DNA of 44,466 bases from JBGLNL01 sp046484125. GTDB lineage: Bacteria > Chloroflexota > Dehalococcoidia > SZUA-161 > SpSt-899. Positions 26,817 to 34,695 of this stretch are shown in pieces; position 1 is the first letter of the stretch, and each line of letters opens with the position of its first letter. The notes below the pieces were generated by a model. That model ran no database searches. It was not told the DNA's origin and saw only the letters and a program-made list of their open reading frames with translations. Position numbers and translations under genes: made by a program. The stretch lies in contig JAWOBX010000025.1 of the NCBI GenBank assembly GCA_046484125.1, forward strand, positions 1-44,466. Reading direction: 5' to 3'.

Positions 26817-27411
26817 GTCCGGAACCGTCATCACCGATCCTTATGACGGTGGTGTTGAATATAACCTGGGCAAGGTTTCGGCGAACATAGTCACTTTGAG
26901 TCACGATCATCCGGGGCATAACCACGCGGGAGGGGTTGGAGGGGAGTTCAAAACGATTACCGGTCCGGGAGAATACGAAATCTCCGGGATATTCGTATAC
27001 GGTGTCAGAACCTACCATGACAAAGAAAAGGGGAAGGAAAGGGGTAAAAACACCTCGTTCCTAATCGAGATCGACGATGTCAAGGTATGCCATCTTGGCG
27101 ACCTGGGCCATGTGCCGTCAGCGGGTCAGGTAGAGGATATCAGCGATGCGGATGTACTGCTGATACCGGTTGGAGGCGCGTCGACCATTGATTCGTCGGA
27201 AGCGGTGCAGATAATAAGCCTTATAAGTCCGACTTTCGTGATTCCCATGCATTACAAAACCGAGGCGGTAAGCCGCGAGCTGGACCCGATAGATAAATTT
27301 TTAAAGGAGATGGGGATCAAGGAAGCGACTCCGGTACCCAGATTAACCATCAACAAATCCACCATGCCGATAGACATGCAGACCGTGGTGCTTGACTACA
27401 GTCAGGGCTAG
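26770..27411 (+). CDS. Metallo-beta-lactamase-fold hydrolase (UlaG/YtnP-like short form)
   Basis: A 213-residue protein of the beta-lactamase-like MBL fold. It starts INWLGHSCFRL, has TDPYDGG, LSHDHPGHNHAGG (close to the HxHxDH metal motif, with an altered spacing), VCHLGDLGH (metal-binding Asp) and IPMHYKTE (final His). Substitutions in the first motif (SHDHPGHNH) still leave plausible metal ligands. The start is the ATG at 26770 after GAGGTT, inside the end of the symporter gene. The family includes lactonases and many uncharacterised hydrolases; the substrate is unknown. Confidence 0.85.
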   Translation: MEINWLGHSCFRLKGKSGTVITDPYDGGVEYNLGKVSANIVTLSHDHPGHNHAGGVGGEFKTITGPGEYEISGIFVYGVRTYHDKEKGKERGKNTSFLIEIDDVKVCHLGDLGHVPSAGQVEDISDADVLLIPVGGASTIDSSEAVQIISLISPTFVIPMHYKTEAVSRELDPIDKFLKEMGIKEATPVPRLTINKSTMPIDMQTVVLDYSQG

Positions 27412-27545
27412 TATAGCGCCCCTTATTGAATAACCAGCCTCATCCCCACCACCCATTCGACGCTGACCACTCCGGGGTCTGGGGGTATCCCCCAGCTTTA
27501 TGAGTCCCCCCATGATTGGGGGATTTAAGGGGTGGATCAGAGCTT
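27408..27545 (-). repeat. C/G-run dispersed repeat, copy 1
   Basis: Its core on the minus strand reads AAATCCCCCAATCATGGGGG and continues with GACT, an ATAAA and a CCCCC/GGGGG hairpin. The same core occurs at 42883-42980 on the plus strand. Both copies start near CTCTGATC and carry TTATTCA toward the other end. It is a short non-coding mobile-looking repeat with internal stems. Confidence 0.6.
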
Positions 27546-27717
27546 CCCTCGCATACCGAAAAAGGAATCCGCTTTCGGTAACTGGTAAAATCAACGATTG
27601 GCGTTATTCCACTTGCCACCACATTTTGACATCGAATGATGAGTGGAGGGAAATTATATGCTTTAAGATATATCATACGGGTTCTTATGTGCCGATGGCA
27701 TTTGATAGATACACTAG

Positions 27718-27927
27718 AGTACTGTCCCTAACCCTTCTATACAAATGTTGAAGCAATGCTTTTTTCACCGCATTGCTTCACTAAAAAAGCTGGCCCACCG
27801 GTAACGCACTCGCAAACGCGAGTGCGTTACCGGTGGGCCAGCGTCGGGCGGGTGGTGGGGATAAGGCTCCGGTATTCGCGTACAATTACTATCAGCGAAA
27901 GTCTGGTTATTTAAGGGACGTTACACT
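27718..27927 (+). repeat. MITE-like palindrome-bearing repeat, copy B
   Basis: About 210 bp: a head with AGTACTGTCCCTAAC and TCTATACAAATGTT, hairpin H1 (arms 27750-27759 and 27770-27779), a perfect palindrome (27789-27842), a G-rich block with GGGTGGTGGGGATAAG, then TATCAGCGAAAGTC and the tail GGGACGTTACACT. The head and the reverse complement of the tail share GTCCCT, as imperfect terminal inverted repeats. The tail half recurs at 34444-34529 with 23 of 24 bases identical over its best stretch. Confidence 0.6.
27789..27842. repeat. Perfect palindrome, 25-bp arms, 4-base loop
   Basis: Arms 27789-27813 and 27818-27842 are exact reverse complements around AAAC. On the minus strand TTTTTT follows directly, so it could stop minus-strand transcription, but no minus-strand gene ends here. 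Confidence 0.9.
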
Positions 27928-27997
27928 GGCAGGCCTGTGTTTATCCCCTTTTGTTTATGTTACCCTTAAATATGAGGCGCGGGGGAAATTTTAAATT

Positions 27998-28801
27998 ATG
28001 CGGATCAACAGCCCGATAGATATCCTTAAACTGCTTGATAGCTCCAACTGCGGTAAATGCGGCAGGCGGACATGCCTGGCTTTTGCCAGCGCTGTGTTCA
28101 AAGGGGAAGCCACCCTTGAAGAGTGCCCCAGGCTGGATGATGAGACCATTGCGGAATACGGGTCAATGGAATCCAGTTACATCTCCGCCGAACGGTTGTC
28201 AGATATCGCCATGGAAGAACTGAAGAGCGAGGTTGCCTCAACCGACCTTGCTTCGGCAGCGGAAAGGCTGGGAGCCGATTATGCCGATGGAAAGCTGACC
28301 ATCAAGGTCCTCGGCAAGGATGTCAGTGTTGATGACAAGGGTAACATCATTACAGAGGTACATGTCAACCGGTGGATGGCCATACCGGTTTATACTTACA
28401 TAATCCATGGTGCCGGTAAACCGCCTTCAGGGGAATGGATGACATTCAGGGAGCTCGATGATGGAGAGAACCTCTATCCGCTCTTTGAGCAGCGATGTGA
28501 AAAGCCGCTCAAGAAAGTGGCGGATACCTACACCGGCCTTTTTGAAGACATGCTCCATATATTCAGCGGGAAACAGATGGATTATCATTATTATGCCGAT
28601 ATCTCGATACTGCTCCACCCGTTACCCCTGGTACCCATTATGATTTGCTATTCCGAACCTGAAGACGAGGTTGAGTCCAGCCTCGCCATTTTCTTCGACT
28701 CGACGGTGAAGGAGAATCTCGGCCTTGGAGGCGCGTTTAACCTCGCAACCGGACTGACCATGATGTTCGAAAAAATCGCCATCAGACACGGCCATCGGTG
28801 A
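27998..28801 (+). CDS. DUF3786-family protein with N-terminal CFeSP-type [4Fe-4S] motif
   Basis: A 267-residue cytoplasmic protein. Residues about 10-45 contain NCGKCGRRTCLAFA and then ECP, a C-x2-C-x4-C-x(n)-C arrangement as in the N-terminus of the corrinoid iron-sulfur protein large subunit and RnfB. The rest (about 85-265) fits DUF3786: YTYIIHGAGKPPSGEW, FRELDDGENLYPLF, ADISILLHPLPLVPIMICY, LGLGGAFNLATGLTMMFE. DUF3786 proteins occur mainly in anaerobes with C1 or corrinoid metabolism; the reaction is not known. The ATG lacks a close ribosome site. Its promoter would lie in or just after repeat copy B. Confidence 0.75.
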   Translation: MRINSPIDILKLLDSSNCGKCGRRTCLAFASAVFKGEATLEECPRLDDETIAEYGSMESSYISAERLSDIAMEELKSEVASTDLASAAERLGADYADGKLTIKVLGKDVSVDDKGNIITEVHVNRWMAIPVYTYIIHGAGKPPSGEWMTFRELDDGENLYPLFEQRCEKPLKKVADTYTGLFEDMLHIFSGKQMDYHYYADISILLHPLPLVPIMICYSEPEDEVESSLAIFFDSTVKENLGLGGAFNLATGLTMMFEKIAIRHGHR

Positions 28802-28890
28802 GCACCGGGAACTCGCTGCCTCATGTTCCCATCCGGAACCAATGCCGGGAAACGACATAAGCGTTCGCATCAAGTGCTGGGGGGTGATAC

Positions 28891-29199
28891 ATGTTGGCTC
28901 CATACGTTTGTTTGAAATGCCGGTCGACGTTCAAGAGGCCAGGGGACCAGGACGAAAAAACCTGTCCCAAGTGTGGCAGCAAATGCTACCGGTTTGATGT
29001 ACGGTTTAAACCACCCCCGAAGCGAGATGATGCGCAATGGAAAAAGATTGAGTATCTCCTGGGTCGGGGCATTCGATTCCAGAAGATGTACCGCAGCGAG
29101 GGGCATGGTCTTCTCAGAGTCACGTATCCTAAGGATATGAGAGAGGCGAAGGATTTCGCCGACAAGTATGCTTCAGGCGAATACATAGCGTTCGATTGA
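28891..29199 (+). CDS. Small zinc-ribbon protein
   Basis: A 102-residue soluble protein with a CxxC...CxxC zinc ribbon (CLKC at about 8-11, CPKCGSKC at about 27-34), then a basic region with two helices and YPKDMREAKDFADKYASGEY. GGGGGTGAT lies just before the ATG. It follows the DUF3786 gene by 89 bases and may be co-transcribed. It resembles FmdB-like regulatory zinc ribbons only in the ribbon itself. Function is unknown. Confidence 0.7.
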   Translation: MLAPYVCLKCRSTFKRPGDQDEKTCPKCGSKCYRFDVRFKPPPKRDDAQWKKIEYLLGRGIRFQKMYRSEGHGLLRVTYPKDMREAKDFADKYASGEYIAFD

Positions 29200-29268
29200 A
29201 CACGTGAGGTGACCGGATGTTAACCATTACATCCGGGGATACTCAGTGGGTGGTGATCTCAAGAACCG

Positions 29269-29468
29269 GCACCCTCCTCGCCGGCGATGTAACCCGTGGA
29301 AAACGCGGCCTGTAGATTATAGCCCCCGGTATCGGCGTCGATATCGAGCACTTCGCCGCAAAGGTACAGTCCGTCAACCAGCCGGGAGGACATCGTGCGG
29401 GGATCGATCTCGTCAAGTGCCACGCCTCCCGCCGTCACCATTGCGGCTCCCAGGGGGAGCGGCCTCTC
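29269..29468 (-). pseudogene. Duplicated 3' fragment of the BaiN/HI0933-like flavoprotein gene
   Basis: These 200 bases match 33033-33232 without gaps and with only three substitutions that I can find. They encode the C-terminal stretch MVTAGGVALDEIDPRTM to the end of the flavoprotein. The fragment keeps the orientation of the full gene (minus strand) and lacks everything upstream. Together with 33033-33232 it forms a direct repeat bracketing an AT-rich insert. Confidence 0.92.
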
Positions 29469-29505
29469 CGTCTTGACTCTCTCTCAACATCTCGATGGGA
29501 GCGCG

Positions 29506-29530
29506 AAAAATAGGCCCTAAGGCCCATTTT
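29506..29530 (-). terminator. Weak intrinsic terminator after small membrane ORF
   Basis: On the minus strand a six-base-pair stem (TGGGCC with GGCCTA, one G-U pair) around TTAG is followed by TTTTT. It directly follows the stop of the 58-codon frame at 29529-29705. Confidence 0.45.
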
Positions 29531-29705
29531 AAACAAGAGGCAAATCTGTTATAAGGTAGGCAGGCTGCGCAGCCAGGTCATGGAGCCAAATTTGATCAGG
29601 TAAACCTATCAAGACCGATATTATGAAAAATGCCGAAATGAATAAAAAGTAAAGGACAATCTGAATAAAGGGAGATTTAGTGGGTTGGGGTGTCTCAAGC
29701 TTCAT
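29529..29705 (-). CDS. Possible small single-span membrane protein (58 aa)
   Basis: From the ATG at 29705 the frame gives 58 residues: a short polar N-terminus, one strong membrane segment (VLYFLFISAFFIISVLIG), and a soluble tail. GGGGGGAATTC precedes the ATG, not a standard ribosome site. The frame opens 22 codons further upstream. It sits at the edge of the AT-rich insert with a terminator-like hairpin behind it. It matches no family I know, and its reality is uncertain. Confidence 0.35.
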   Translation of the reverse strand: MKLETPQPTKSPFIQIVLYFLFISAFFIISVLIGLPDQIWLHDLAAQPAYLITDLPLV

Positions 29706-29913
29706 GAATTCCCCCCAAGTTGCCGGATAAAGTTGGCTGATTGGCGGTTCATAAGGTATGTGCCAACTCAAATATATCCGCTACGGCACCTTTGAACCAG
29801 TAATCGCTGGATTGGGTATTTTGATGTAACTGAGGGTTGCGAAAAGAAGAAAACCTCACCGTTGGGCACAAAGCGTTACAACAGTGACATCGATAGCAGG
29901 CTGGCCTATTGGT

Positions 29914-29937
29914 CAATGCAATTATCAATCCGTTATG
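29914..29937. repeat. 24-bp inverted repeat, left copy
   Basis: Exact reverse complement of 30943-30966. The two copies enclose about 1.05 kb holding a single secreted-protein gene, like terminal inverted repeats of a small cassette. Confidence 0.85.
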
Positions 29938-29984
29938 GCATTTTCAAAACTGTTGAATCATGTAACAAAAAAAGGAGATATTAA

Positions 29985-30794
29985 ATGAAAGAACAAATGA
30001 TGGTATTCTCATTAGTCATAACAGCTATTTTTTTATTAGCTGGATTTCCTGCAAGCGCATTTGCTGTTGGAGATGAGTTGCCAGGTAGTATGACTGATAA
30101 GGAAATCAAAGAACAAGTGGAAGCTTTAACCGAAGATGCAAAAAAAGACCCGGTACCCTTTGCTATAGTCAATGGAAAAGTAAAGAAGATAAAGAAAGGA
30201 ACAGTTCTGGCCAGGGTTCCGAAAAATGAGAATGAAAGTGTAAAAATCGAAGTTGGAGCTTATCATGGAGTCGGCGGATATGATATCAGTGTAGGAGCCA
30301 ACGAAAATGGTGAAATAGTGGTTCAGGAAGTATTATTTCAAAAACATGATAATGTTGATATAAGCACGAATTCATCAACCAAGTCTGACGTTACCCACTA
30401 TAGGGTTTGGGTCAATAGGGAAGTGCAAGACAACTGGACCCAGGTAAGACAGACAGAAGTTGAGTCAAAATTCAGTTATCTGGATGATGGGCTTGAGTGT
30501 TACAACATATTCCATCCTTCCCCATATAGGTACAAAAACTGGTGGTTTGATTGGACCTATATTGGCCAATTTTACTACAATTGGCAGGAAAACTCCGGCC
30601 CATACAATAATTGGTGCCTGATGGTTGCGTATCAAATGTTTGGGCCTGCTCCATATTATACGCATGAATCATGGGCACGAGCCGAAGTTGCTCCTGGAGG
30701 TTTGAATTTATCTACTAGCGGTATAGAAGTCTATGGTACTTTCTTTTGGGGTAATTTCCACAGTCATTTCAAAACCGATCTATACGAACTCTAA
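29985..30794 (+). CDS. Secreted protein of unknown family
   Basis: A 269-residue protein with a clear signal peptide (FSLVITAIFLLAGFPASAFA, cut near residue 27). The mature part has a charged region (KEIKEQVEALTEDAKKD) and a possible beta domain around 75-120. A Trp/Tyr-rich C-terminal half follows with YKNWWFDWTYIGQFYYNWQ and two or three Cys, ending FHSHFKTDLYEL. AAAAGGAGAT gives a good ribosome site. Codons are AT-rich, unlike the flanking genes, and the gene is bracketed by 24-bp inverted repeats. I do not recognise the family. An exported, possibly carbohydrate- or surface-binding role is a guess. Confidence 0.75.
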   Translation: MKEQMMVFSLVITAIFLLAGFPASAFAVGDELPGSMTDKEIKEQVEALTEDAKKDPVPFAIVNGKVKKIKKGTVLARVPKNENESVKIEVGAYHGVGGYDISVGANENGEIVVQEVLFQKHDNVDISTNSSTKSDVTHYRVWVNREVQDNWTQVRQTEVESKFSYLDDGLECYNIFHPSPYRYKNWWFDWTYIGQFYYNWQENSGPYNNWCLMVAYQMFGPAPYYTHESWARAEVAPGGLNLSTSGIEVYGTFFWGNFHSHFKTDLYEL

Positions 30795-30858
30795 ATACAG
30801 CCGCTTCAATAAAAATTGGCGTCAAAGGTATAATTATCGTACATACCTACCTATCAGA

Positions 30859-30913
30859 TTGACTCAGAAAGTGTGTCTGACTATTAGACATTTGTAGTCC
30901 TAACCTGAGTCAA
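30859..30913 (+). terminator. Hairpin after secreted-protein gene
   Basis: Arms 30859-30867 (TTGACTCAG) and 30905-30913 pair over 9 bp with a loop that contains its own small stem. No T-run follows; it may be a terminator or just a structured element. The rest of this 315-bp gap is AT-rich, with the second 24-bp inverted repeat and no other gene that I can see. Confidence 0.35.
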
Positions 30914-30942
30914 CCAGATAAGCATGTCATTATGTTAATGGG

Positions 30943-30966
30943 CATAACGGATTGATAATTGCATTG
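30943..30966. repeat. 24-bp inverted repeat, right copy
   Basis: Exact reverse complement of 29914-29937, lying 149 bases beyond the stop of the secreted-protein gene. Confidence 0.85.
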
Positions 30967-31110
30967 TCAATAATAACTTTTTATCCATTCTCAATAAACC
31001 TCGTTTAAGATATAAAGTAGTAATAGTCCATGATCTATAAAATTTAGGAATAAGCCTTAAATGATTTTTGTATTTGCAGTATATCCAAACTACATGAAAA
31101 AGGAGCACTA

Positions 31111-31962
31111 ATGAAAACAATTATTCTTCTCTTAGCTACAAGCTTAATGATTTCCATATCCATCATTGCCCTTGGGTGTTCTTCGGATGGAGGTAATAAT
31201 GCACAATCGAATCCTAAAGTCATGATGCGAATGCTGCCTGAAGCACAGTCGTACGGGGAATTCTCCTATATAAACCTTGAAGCGGTCAGGGCTGACGACC
31301 TGGACAAAGTATATGATCAAATTGTAAAAATATCAGGGTTCAATGCTATGGGGATTAACCCTGATCAAGTGTTTTATTATGCCGCAAGCGATGGCGCTGC
31401 ACTAATTCAAGGGAGCTTCGATTTTGATAATATCACGAAAGTACTTGCTGAGTATGGCTATGAAGCTCAAACGTATGAAGATGCTGAATTACTGCAATCA
31501 GCAAACCCGGATTTCAAAGAGGATGCTTTCGCATTCTTGGACACATTGGTCATTTTAGGCCCCCCACAAGATGTAAAAAATTGTATCCTCGTAATTAAGG
31601 GGAAACAGACTTCTTTGTATGACGATACGAATTACAAGGATATGATAAACAGGCTGACACTAGGTACAATGATGTGGTGTGAGAAAGATGCGTTTCGCTA
31701 CTACTATACATATGACGGTCTTCAAATTTCGGGGACATCTATTTGGAAAAAGAATCAGGATACCATGTCTTTCGAGGCGGTTCTAAATTTTCAAGATGCC
31801 AACGCTGCAGAACTTTCGATGGATCAGATTAAGTTTGATATGAAAGAGGATGAAAGTAGTGGTTGGTCAAATATCGCTGTAACGCGTGCCGGAGAGTATG
31901 TTGAAGTTACTGCTGATCAACCGATCTCGCATGTACTAATCAATGTCCCACCGGAAAATTAG
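31111..31962 (+). CDS. Lipoprotein of unknown function
   Basis: A 283-residue protein with a type II signal: a hydrophobic stretch then ALGC at about residue 23, followed by a Ser/Gly/Asn linker. The mature domain (about 35-280) contains two similar-looking alpha/beta halves, one with FSYINLEAVRADDLD and the other with MNRL-type and TMMWCEKDAFRYYYTYDG segments. It is loosely like DUF3352-type extracytoplasmic proteins, but I cannot assign it. AAAAAGGAG lies before the ATG and an intrinsic terminator follows. It is part of the AT-rich insert. Confidence 0.75.
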   Translation: MKTIILLLATSLMISISIIALGCSSDGGNNAQSNPKVMMRMLPEAQSYGEFSYINLEAVRADDLDKVYDQIVKISGFNAMGINPDQVFYYAASDGAALIQGSFDFDNITKVLAEYGYEAQTYEDAELLQSANPDFKEDAFAFLDTLVILGPPQDVKNCILVIKGKQTSLYDDTNYKDMINRLTLGTMMWCEKDAFRYYYTYDGLQISGTSIWKKNQDTMSFEAVLNFQDANAAELSMDQIKFDMKEDESSGWSNIAVTRAGEYVEVTADQPISHVLINVPPEN

Positions 31963-32288
31963 TATTATTAGAACAAATACTGCTAGTCATGGCAATCATG
32001 AATTCAGGCAATTCCCCCATTTAGGGAAAGGGGGAATTGATTTTTAAATCATTCTGTTGGGGCAAATATTTAAAAAATCCTATCTAATTTTACGATCATT
32101 GTAAATCAATAAGGTCCAACTTCTACAGTTTCCGGGGTACCCTCAAAACTTAAAAATCGAAGCTAATTTTGGTGGTACTAAAACGGGTAGGTTTACACCA
32201 GGGCCTTAACTTTCCCTGAATTGATTCCTGATATATGGGACTAGTGTTCGCTTGCACAAAGTATAAATAAACAACGGATGCAAAATCA
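31963..32288. other. AT-rich intergenic stretch
   Basis: It holds the terminator at 32009-32046 and, near 32263, a TATAAA-like sequence that could serve the following membrane-protein gene. No -35 is convincing and no gene is seen. Confidence 0.35.
32009..32046 (+). terminator. Intrinsic terminator after lipoprotein gene
   Basis: A perfect 10-bp stem (arms 32009-32018 and 32030-32039), an 11-base loop, then ATTTTT. It lies about 47 bases after the lipoprotein stop. Confidence 0.85.
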
Positions 32289-32882
32289 GTGAATTCATAT
32301 CATAATTTCCCTGCTAATCGGACTATCTGGTGGCAATGGATCATGGGAAACGTTGCTGGCTTGCTTGTAGTGAGTGCGCTTATAGCCATTGAAGTACATA
32401 TAGTAAATTTCGCGGGTGATGTCATTACGTTCGCGTTTGTCCATGGTTGCGTTCTGGGGGTTGCACAGTGGTCAGTTATTAAGAGATGGGTTGGTATCAA
32501 CGCCTGGTGGATCATTTTTACCGGTATTGGTATGTTGGTAGGTATGATCATAAGTCGCCACGTTCACAACTTGCCTGATGATATACAATCTTTTATGTGG
32601 TGGTTAATTGTGGAAGGAAGCAGTTTTGGTTTAGCGATGGGATTACTGCAATGGTTGGTTTTACGCCAACGGATAACAAGTTCAAAATTGTGGATAGTGG
32701 CAAATATCGTCGGCTGGGGCATAGCACCATTGGCAGGAATATTTTTCGTGTTTCCCTTTGTATGGGGTCCACCTTATGGAGTATTTGGAGCAATTACAGG
32801 CGTAATTATAACCGGATGGGCTATGGTACGAATGGCTGAAAATGCCAGAATGCAGCAAATCAAAGTTTTAAAAAACGTTTGA
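32289..32882 (+). CDS. Small multi-pass membrane protein
   Basis: A 197-residue protein with five to six hydrophobic segments: VAGLLVVSALIAIEVHIV, VITFAFVHGCVLGVA, AWWIIFTGIGMLVGMII, GSSFGLAMGLLQWLVL, WIVANIVGWGIAPLAGIF and VFGAITGVIITGWAMV. Gly-rich Trp-containing repeats (LGVAQWSVI and MGLLQWLVL) suggest an internal duplication, as in small bacterial membrane proteins of unknown role. The start is GTG without a clear ribosome site. It is the last gene of the AT-rich insert. Function is unknown. Confidence 0.7.
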   Translation: MNSYHNFPANRTIWWQWIMGNVAGLLVVSALIAIEVHIVNFAGDVITFAFVHGCVLGVAQWSVIKRWVGINAWWIIFTGIGMLVGMIISRHVHNLPDDIQSFMWWLIVEGSSFGLAMGLLQWLVLRQRITSSKLWIVANIVGWGIAPLAGIFFVFPFVWGPPYGVFGAITGVIITGWAMVRMAENARMQQIKVLKNV

Positions 32883-33022
32883 AAAGAATGGCACAAAGGC
32901 GGTTCGGCATGTGCCGTTCAAGCCGCTGAGGCGTAGCATTAGGTTTAAGCATTCGTACGCGCCGTTGTCCATATACGGAGTACGAATAACCTTGTTAACC
33001 CGTCACACAAGTCCCGGTAGGT

Positions 33023-34336
33023 TCAGTAATACGCACCCTCCTCGCCGGCGATGTAACCAGTGGAAAACGCGGCCTGTAGATTATAGCCCCCGGTATCGGC
33101 GTCGATATCCAGCACTTCGCCGCAAAGGTACAGTCCGTCAACCAGCCGGGAGGCCATCGTGCGGGGATCGATCTCGTCAAGTGCCACGCCTCCCGCCGTC
33201 ACCATTGCGGCTCCCAGGGGGAGCGGCCTCTCTACGTTGAAACGGATGGATTTTAAGAGCTCCGCCAGGCACCTCCTCTCCTCCCCGCCAACCTGGTTCC
33301 CCTCCTTTTCCGGATCGATGCCGCTCATCTCAATGAGGGGCTCGATCATCTTCCGGGGCACCAGTTCCCCGGCCAGCCGGCGAAATCCCCGCTTCCCATG
33401 CCGGTCAAAATCCCGTTGCAGACGTAACTCAAGCTGCTCAACTGTGAGCGCGGGCTTCAAGTCTATGGAAACACTCACCGGACCGTTATCAAGGGCATCC
33501 ACTACCGCCAGGCTCATCTGCAGGGTAATCGGTCCGCCTATACCAAAATGAGTGAGCATCATCTCACCCATCCGGCTTTCGATTACCGGGTGGCGGGGTT
33601 TCTTACCCCCGGTTCCCCGCCCACAGTCAGCTACCGGCCTCTTTACCCGTTCTATACTCTCCGCCCGGCACTGGAAGGCACTCAGGCGCACATTCCTGAG
33701 GCTGACTCCCTGCATGCGCCGGATCAGTGCCTTCTCACGGACAACCAGCGGAACGAGAGCCGGGCGTAATTTAACGACTTTGTGGCCGGCGTCTTCAGCA
33801 ATACGATACCCATCCCCGGTTGAGCCGGTGGCGGGGAAGGAGGAGCCGCCCGCGGCGAGAATAACGGTTCCCGCTGGAATCCTGCCCTGCTCCGTATACA
33901 CACCCTGGACTTTACCTTCACGGACTTGAATACCTGTAGCCCTCCCCCGCCTGACCCGCGCCCCGTGATCTTCCATATACCGCAGCAGGGCGCTTAACAC
34001 ATCCCGCGCGTCGTCTGAGGCGGGGAAAACGCGCCCGCCCCGCTCGGCTTTCGTCGGGACGCCATAATGATTGAAGAAATCCAGCAATTCCGCACGGAAA
34101 AACCGGTTAAACGCCCCGTAAAGGAACCGTCCATTCGGCCCGTATATCTCTATGAACCGGTCCAGAGGTCTGGTGTTGGTCAGATTACAGCGGGTCTTCC
34201 CGGTAATGAGGAGTTTCTTTCCCGGCCGCTCCATCTTTTCCAGCAAAGTAACGCTTGCCCCGAGCTCGGCTGCCCGCCCCGCCGCCATCATGCCGCTGGC
34301 ACCACCCCCGATTACAATAACATCCCGTTTCTCCAC
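33023..34336 (-). CDS. BaiN/HI0933-like NAD(P)/FAD-dependent oxidoreductase
   Basis: A 437-residue flavoprotein of the HI0933/YhiN/BaiN family. The FAD-binding Rossmann motif is VIGGGASGMMAAGRAA at the N-terminus, then LLEKMERPGKKLLITGKTRCNLTN, typical of this family. The middle is an insert domain, and the C-terminal FAD motif is VDGLYLCGEVLDIDADTGGYNLQ. Family members reduce varied substrates, including bile-acid intermediates in gut clostridia; the native substrate here is unknown. The last 200 bases (33033-33232) are duplicated at 29269-29468, so this copy carries the complete gene. Confidence 0.92.
   Translation of the reverse strand: MEKRDVIVIGGGASGMMAAGRAAELGASVTLLEKMERPGKKLLITGKTRCNLTNTRPLDRFIEIYGPNGRFLYGAFNRFFRAELLDFFNHYGVPTKAERGGRVFPASDDARDVLSALLRYMEDHGARVRRGRATGIQVREGKVQGVYTEQGRIPAGTVILAAGGSSFPATGSTGDGYRIAEDAGHKVVKLRPALVPLVVREKALIRRMQGVSLRNVRLSAFQCRAESIERVKRPVADCGRGTGGKKPRHPVIESRMGEMMLTHFGIGGPITLQMSLAVVDALDNGPVSVSIDLKPALTVEQLELRLQRDFDRHGKRGFRRLAGELVPRKMIEPLIEMSGIDPEKEGNQVGGEERRCLAELLKSIRFNVERPLPLGAAMVTAGGVALDEIDPRTMASRLVDGLYLCGEVLDIDADTGGYNLQAAFSTGYIAGEEGAYY
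33033..33232 (-). repeat. 200-bp direct repeat, gene-proximal copy
   Basis: It matches 29269-29468 over 200 gap-free bases with about three differences. The insert between the two copies is about 3.56 kb. Confidence 0.92.
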
Positions 34337-34443
34337 AAGCCCAATTATAGCCGGTGACTTTGCGCAGTAAAAGTCTATCCACCCGAAAACAGCGATCGAT
34401 TAAGAGGCACTATGGCGCCATCTCAAGTCGCTGGTTAGTGGTC

Positions 34444-34529
34444 AACGTCGGGTGGTGGTAGGGATAAGATTGAGTACCTGAATAAAATTAGTATCAGCGA
34501 AAGTCCGGTTATTTACTGGACTTTACACT
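34444..34529 (+). repeat. Right half of palindrome-type repeat, copy C
   Basis: It shares the G-rich block (GTCGGGTGGTGG, GGGATAAG), TATCAGCGAAAGTC with GGTTATTTA, and the ACTTTACACTGG tail with copy B. Upstream (34389-34434) is only a weak imperfect hairpin (CAGCGA/TCGCTG, with GGCGCC inside) where copies A and B carry the long palindrome. The rest of this 358-bp gap has no gene. Confidence 0.6.
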
Positions 34530-34619
34530 GGAAACGGATGTCACAGGAAAGGCGGTTTGATTCGCACTCCTGGTGTGGAGCCGCCCTGTGGAATCCTTAA
34601 AGAGCTTTATTGGGCCGTG

Positions 34620-34648
34620 TTGACAACAGAAGGCCTCTGTGCAAATAT
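34620..34648 (+). promoter_or_regulatory. Candidate promoter of degV-reductase operon
   Basis: TTGACA (34620-34625), 17 bases, AAATAT (34643-34648). The spacer contains an inverted repeat ACAGA...TCTGT that could be an operator. The -35 is perfect and the -10 poor. Confidence 0.4.
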
Positions 34649-34695
34649 GGGCTTAGCTTTACCAAGGAGGCCCAGAAATCGCCAACGCACTTGTA

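Noticed and set aside
32883..33030. Possible integron attC-like site at the edge of the AT-rich insert
   Set aside because: GGCACA/TGTGCC stems and TTCAAGCC looked suggestive, but no paired RYYYAAC and GTTRRRY core sites are present and there is no integrase.
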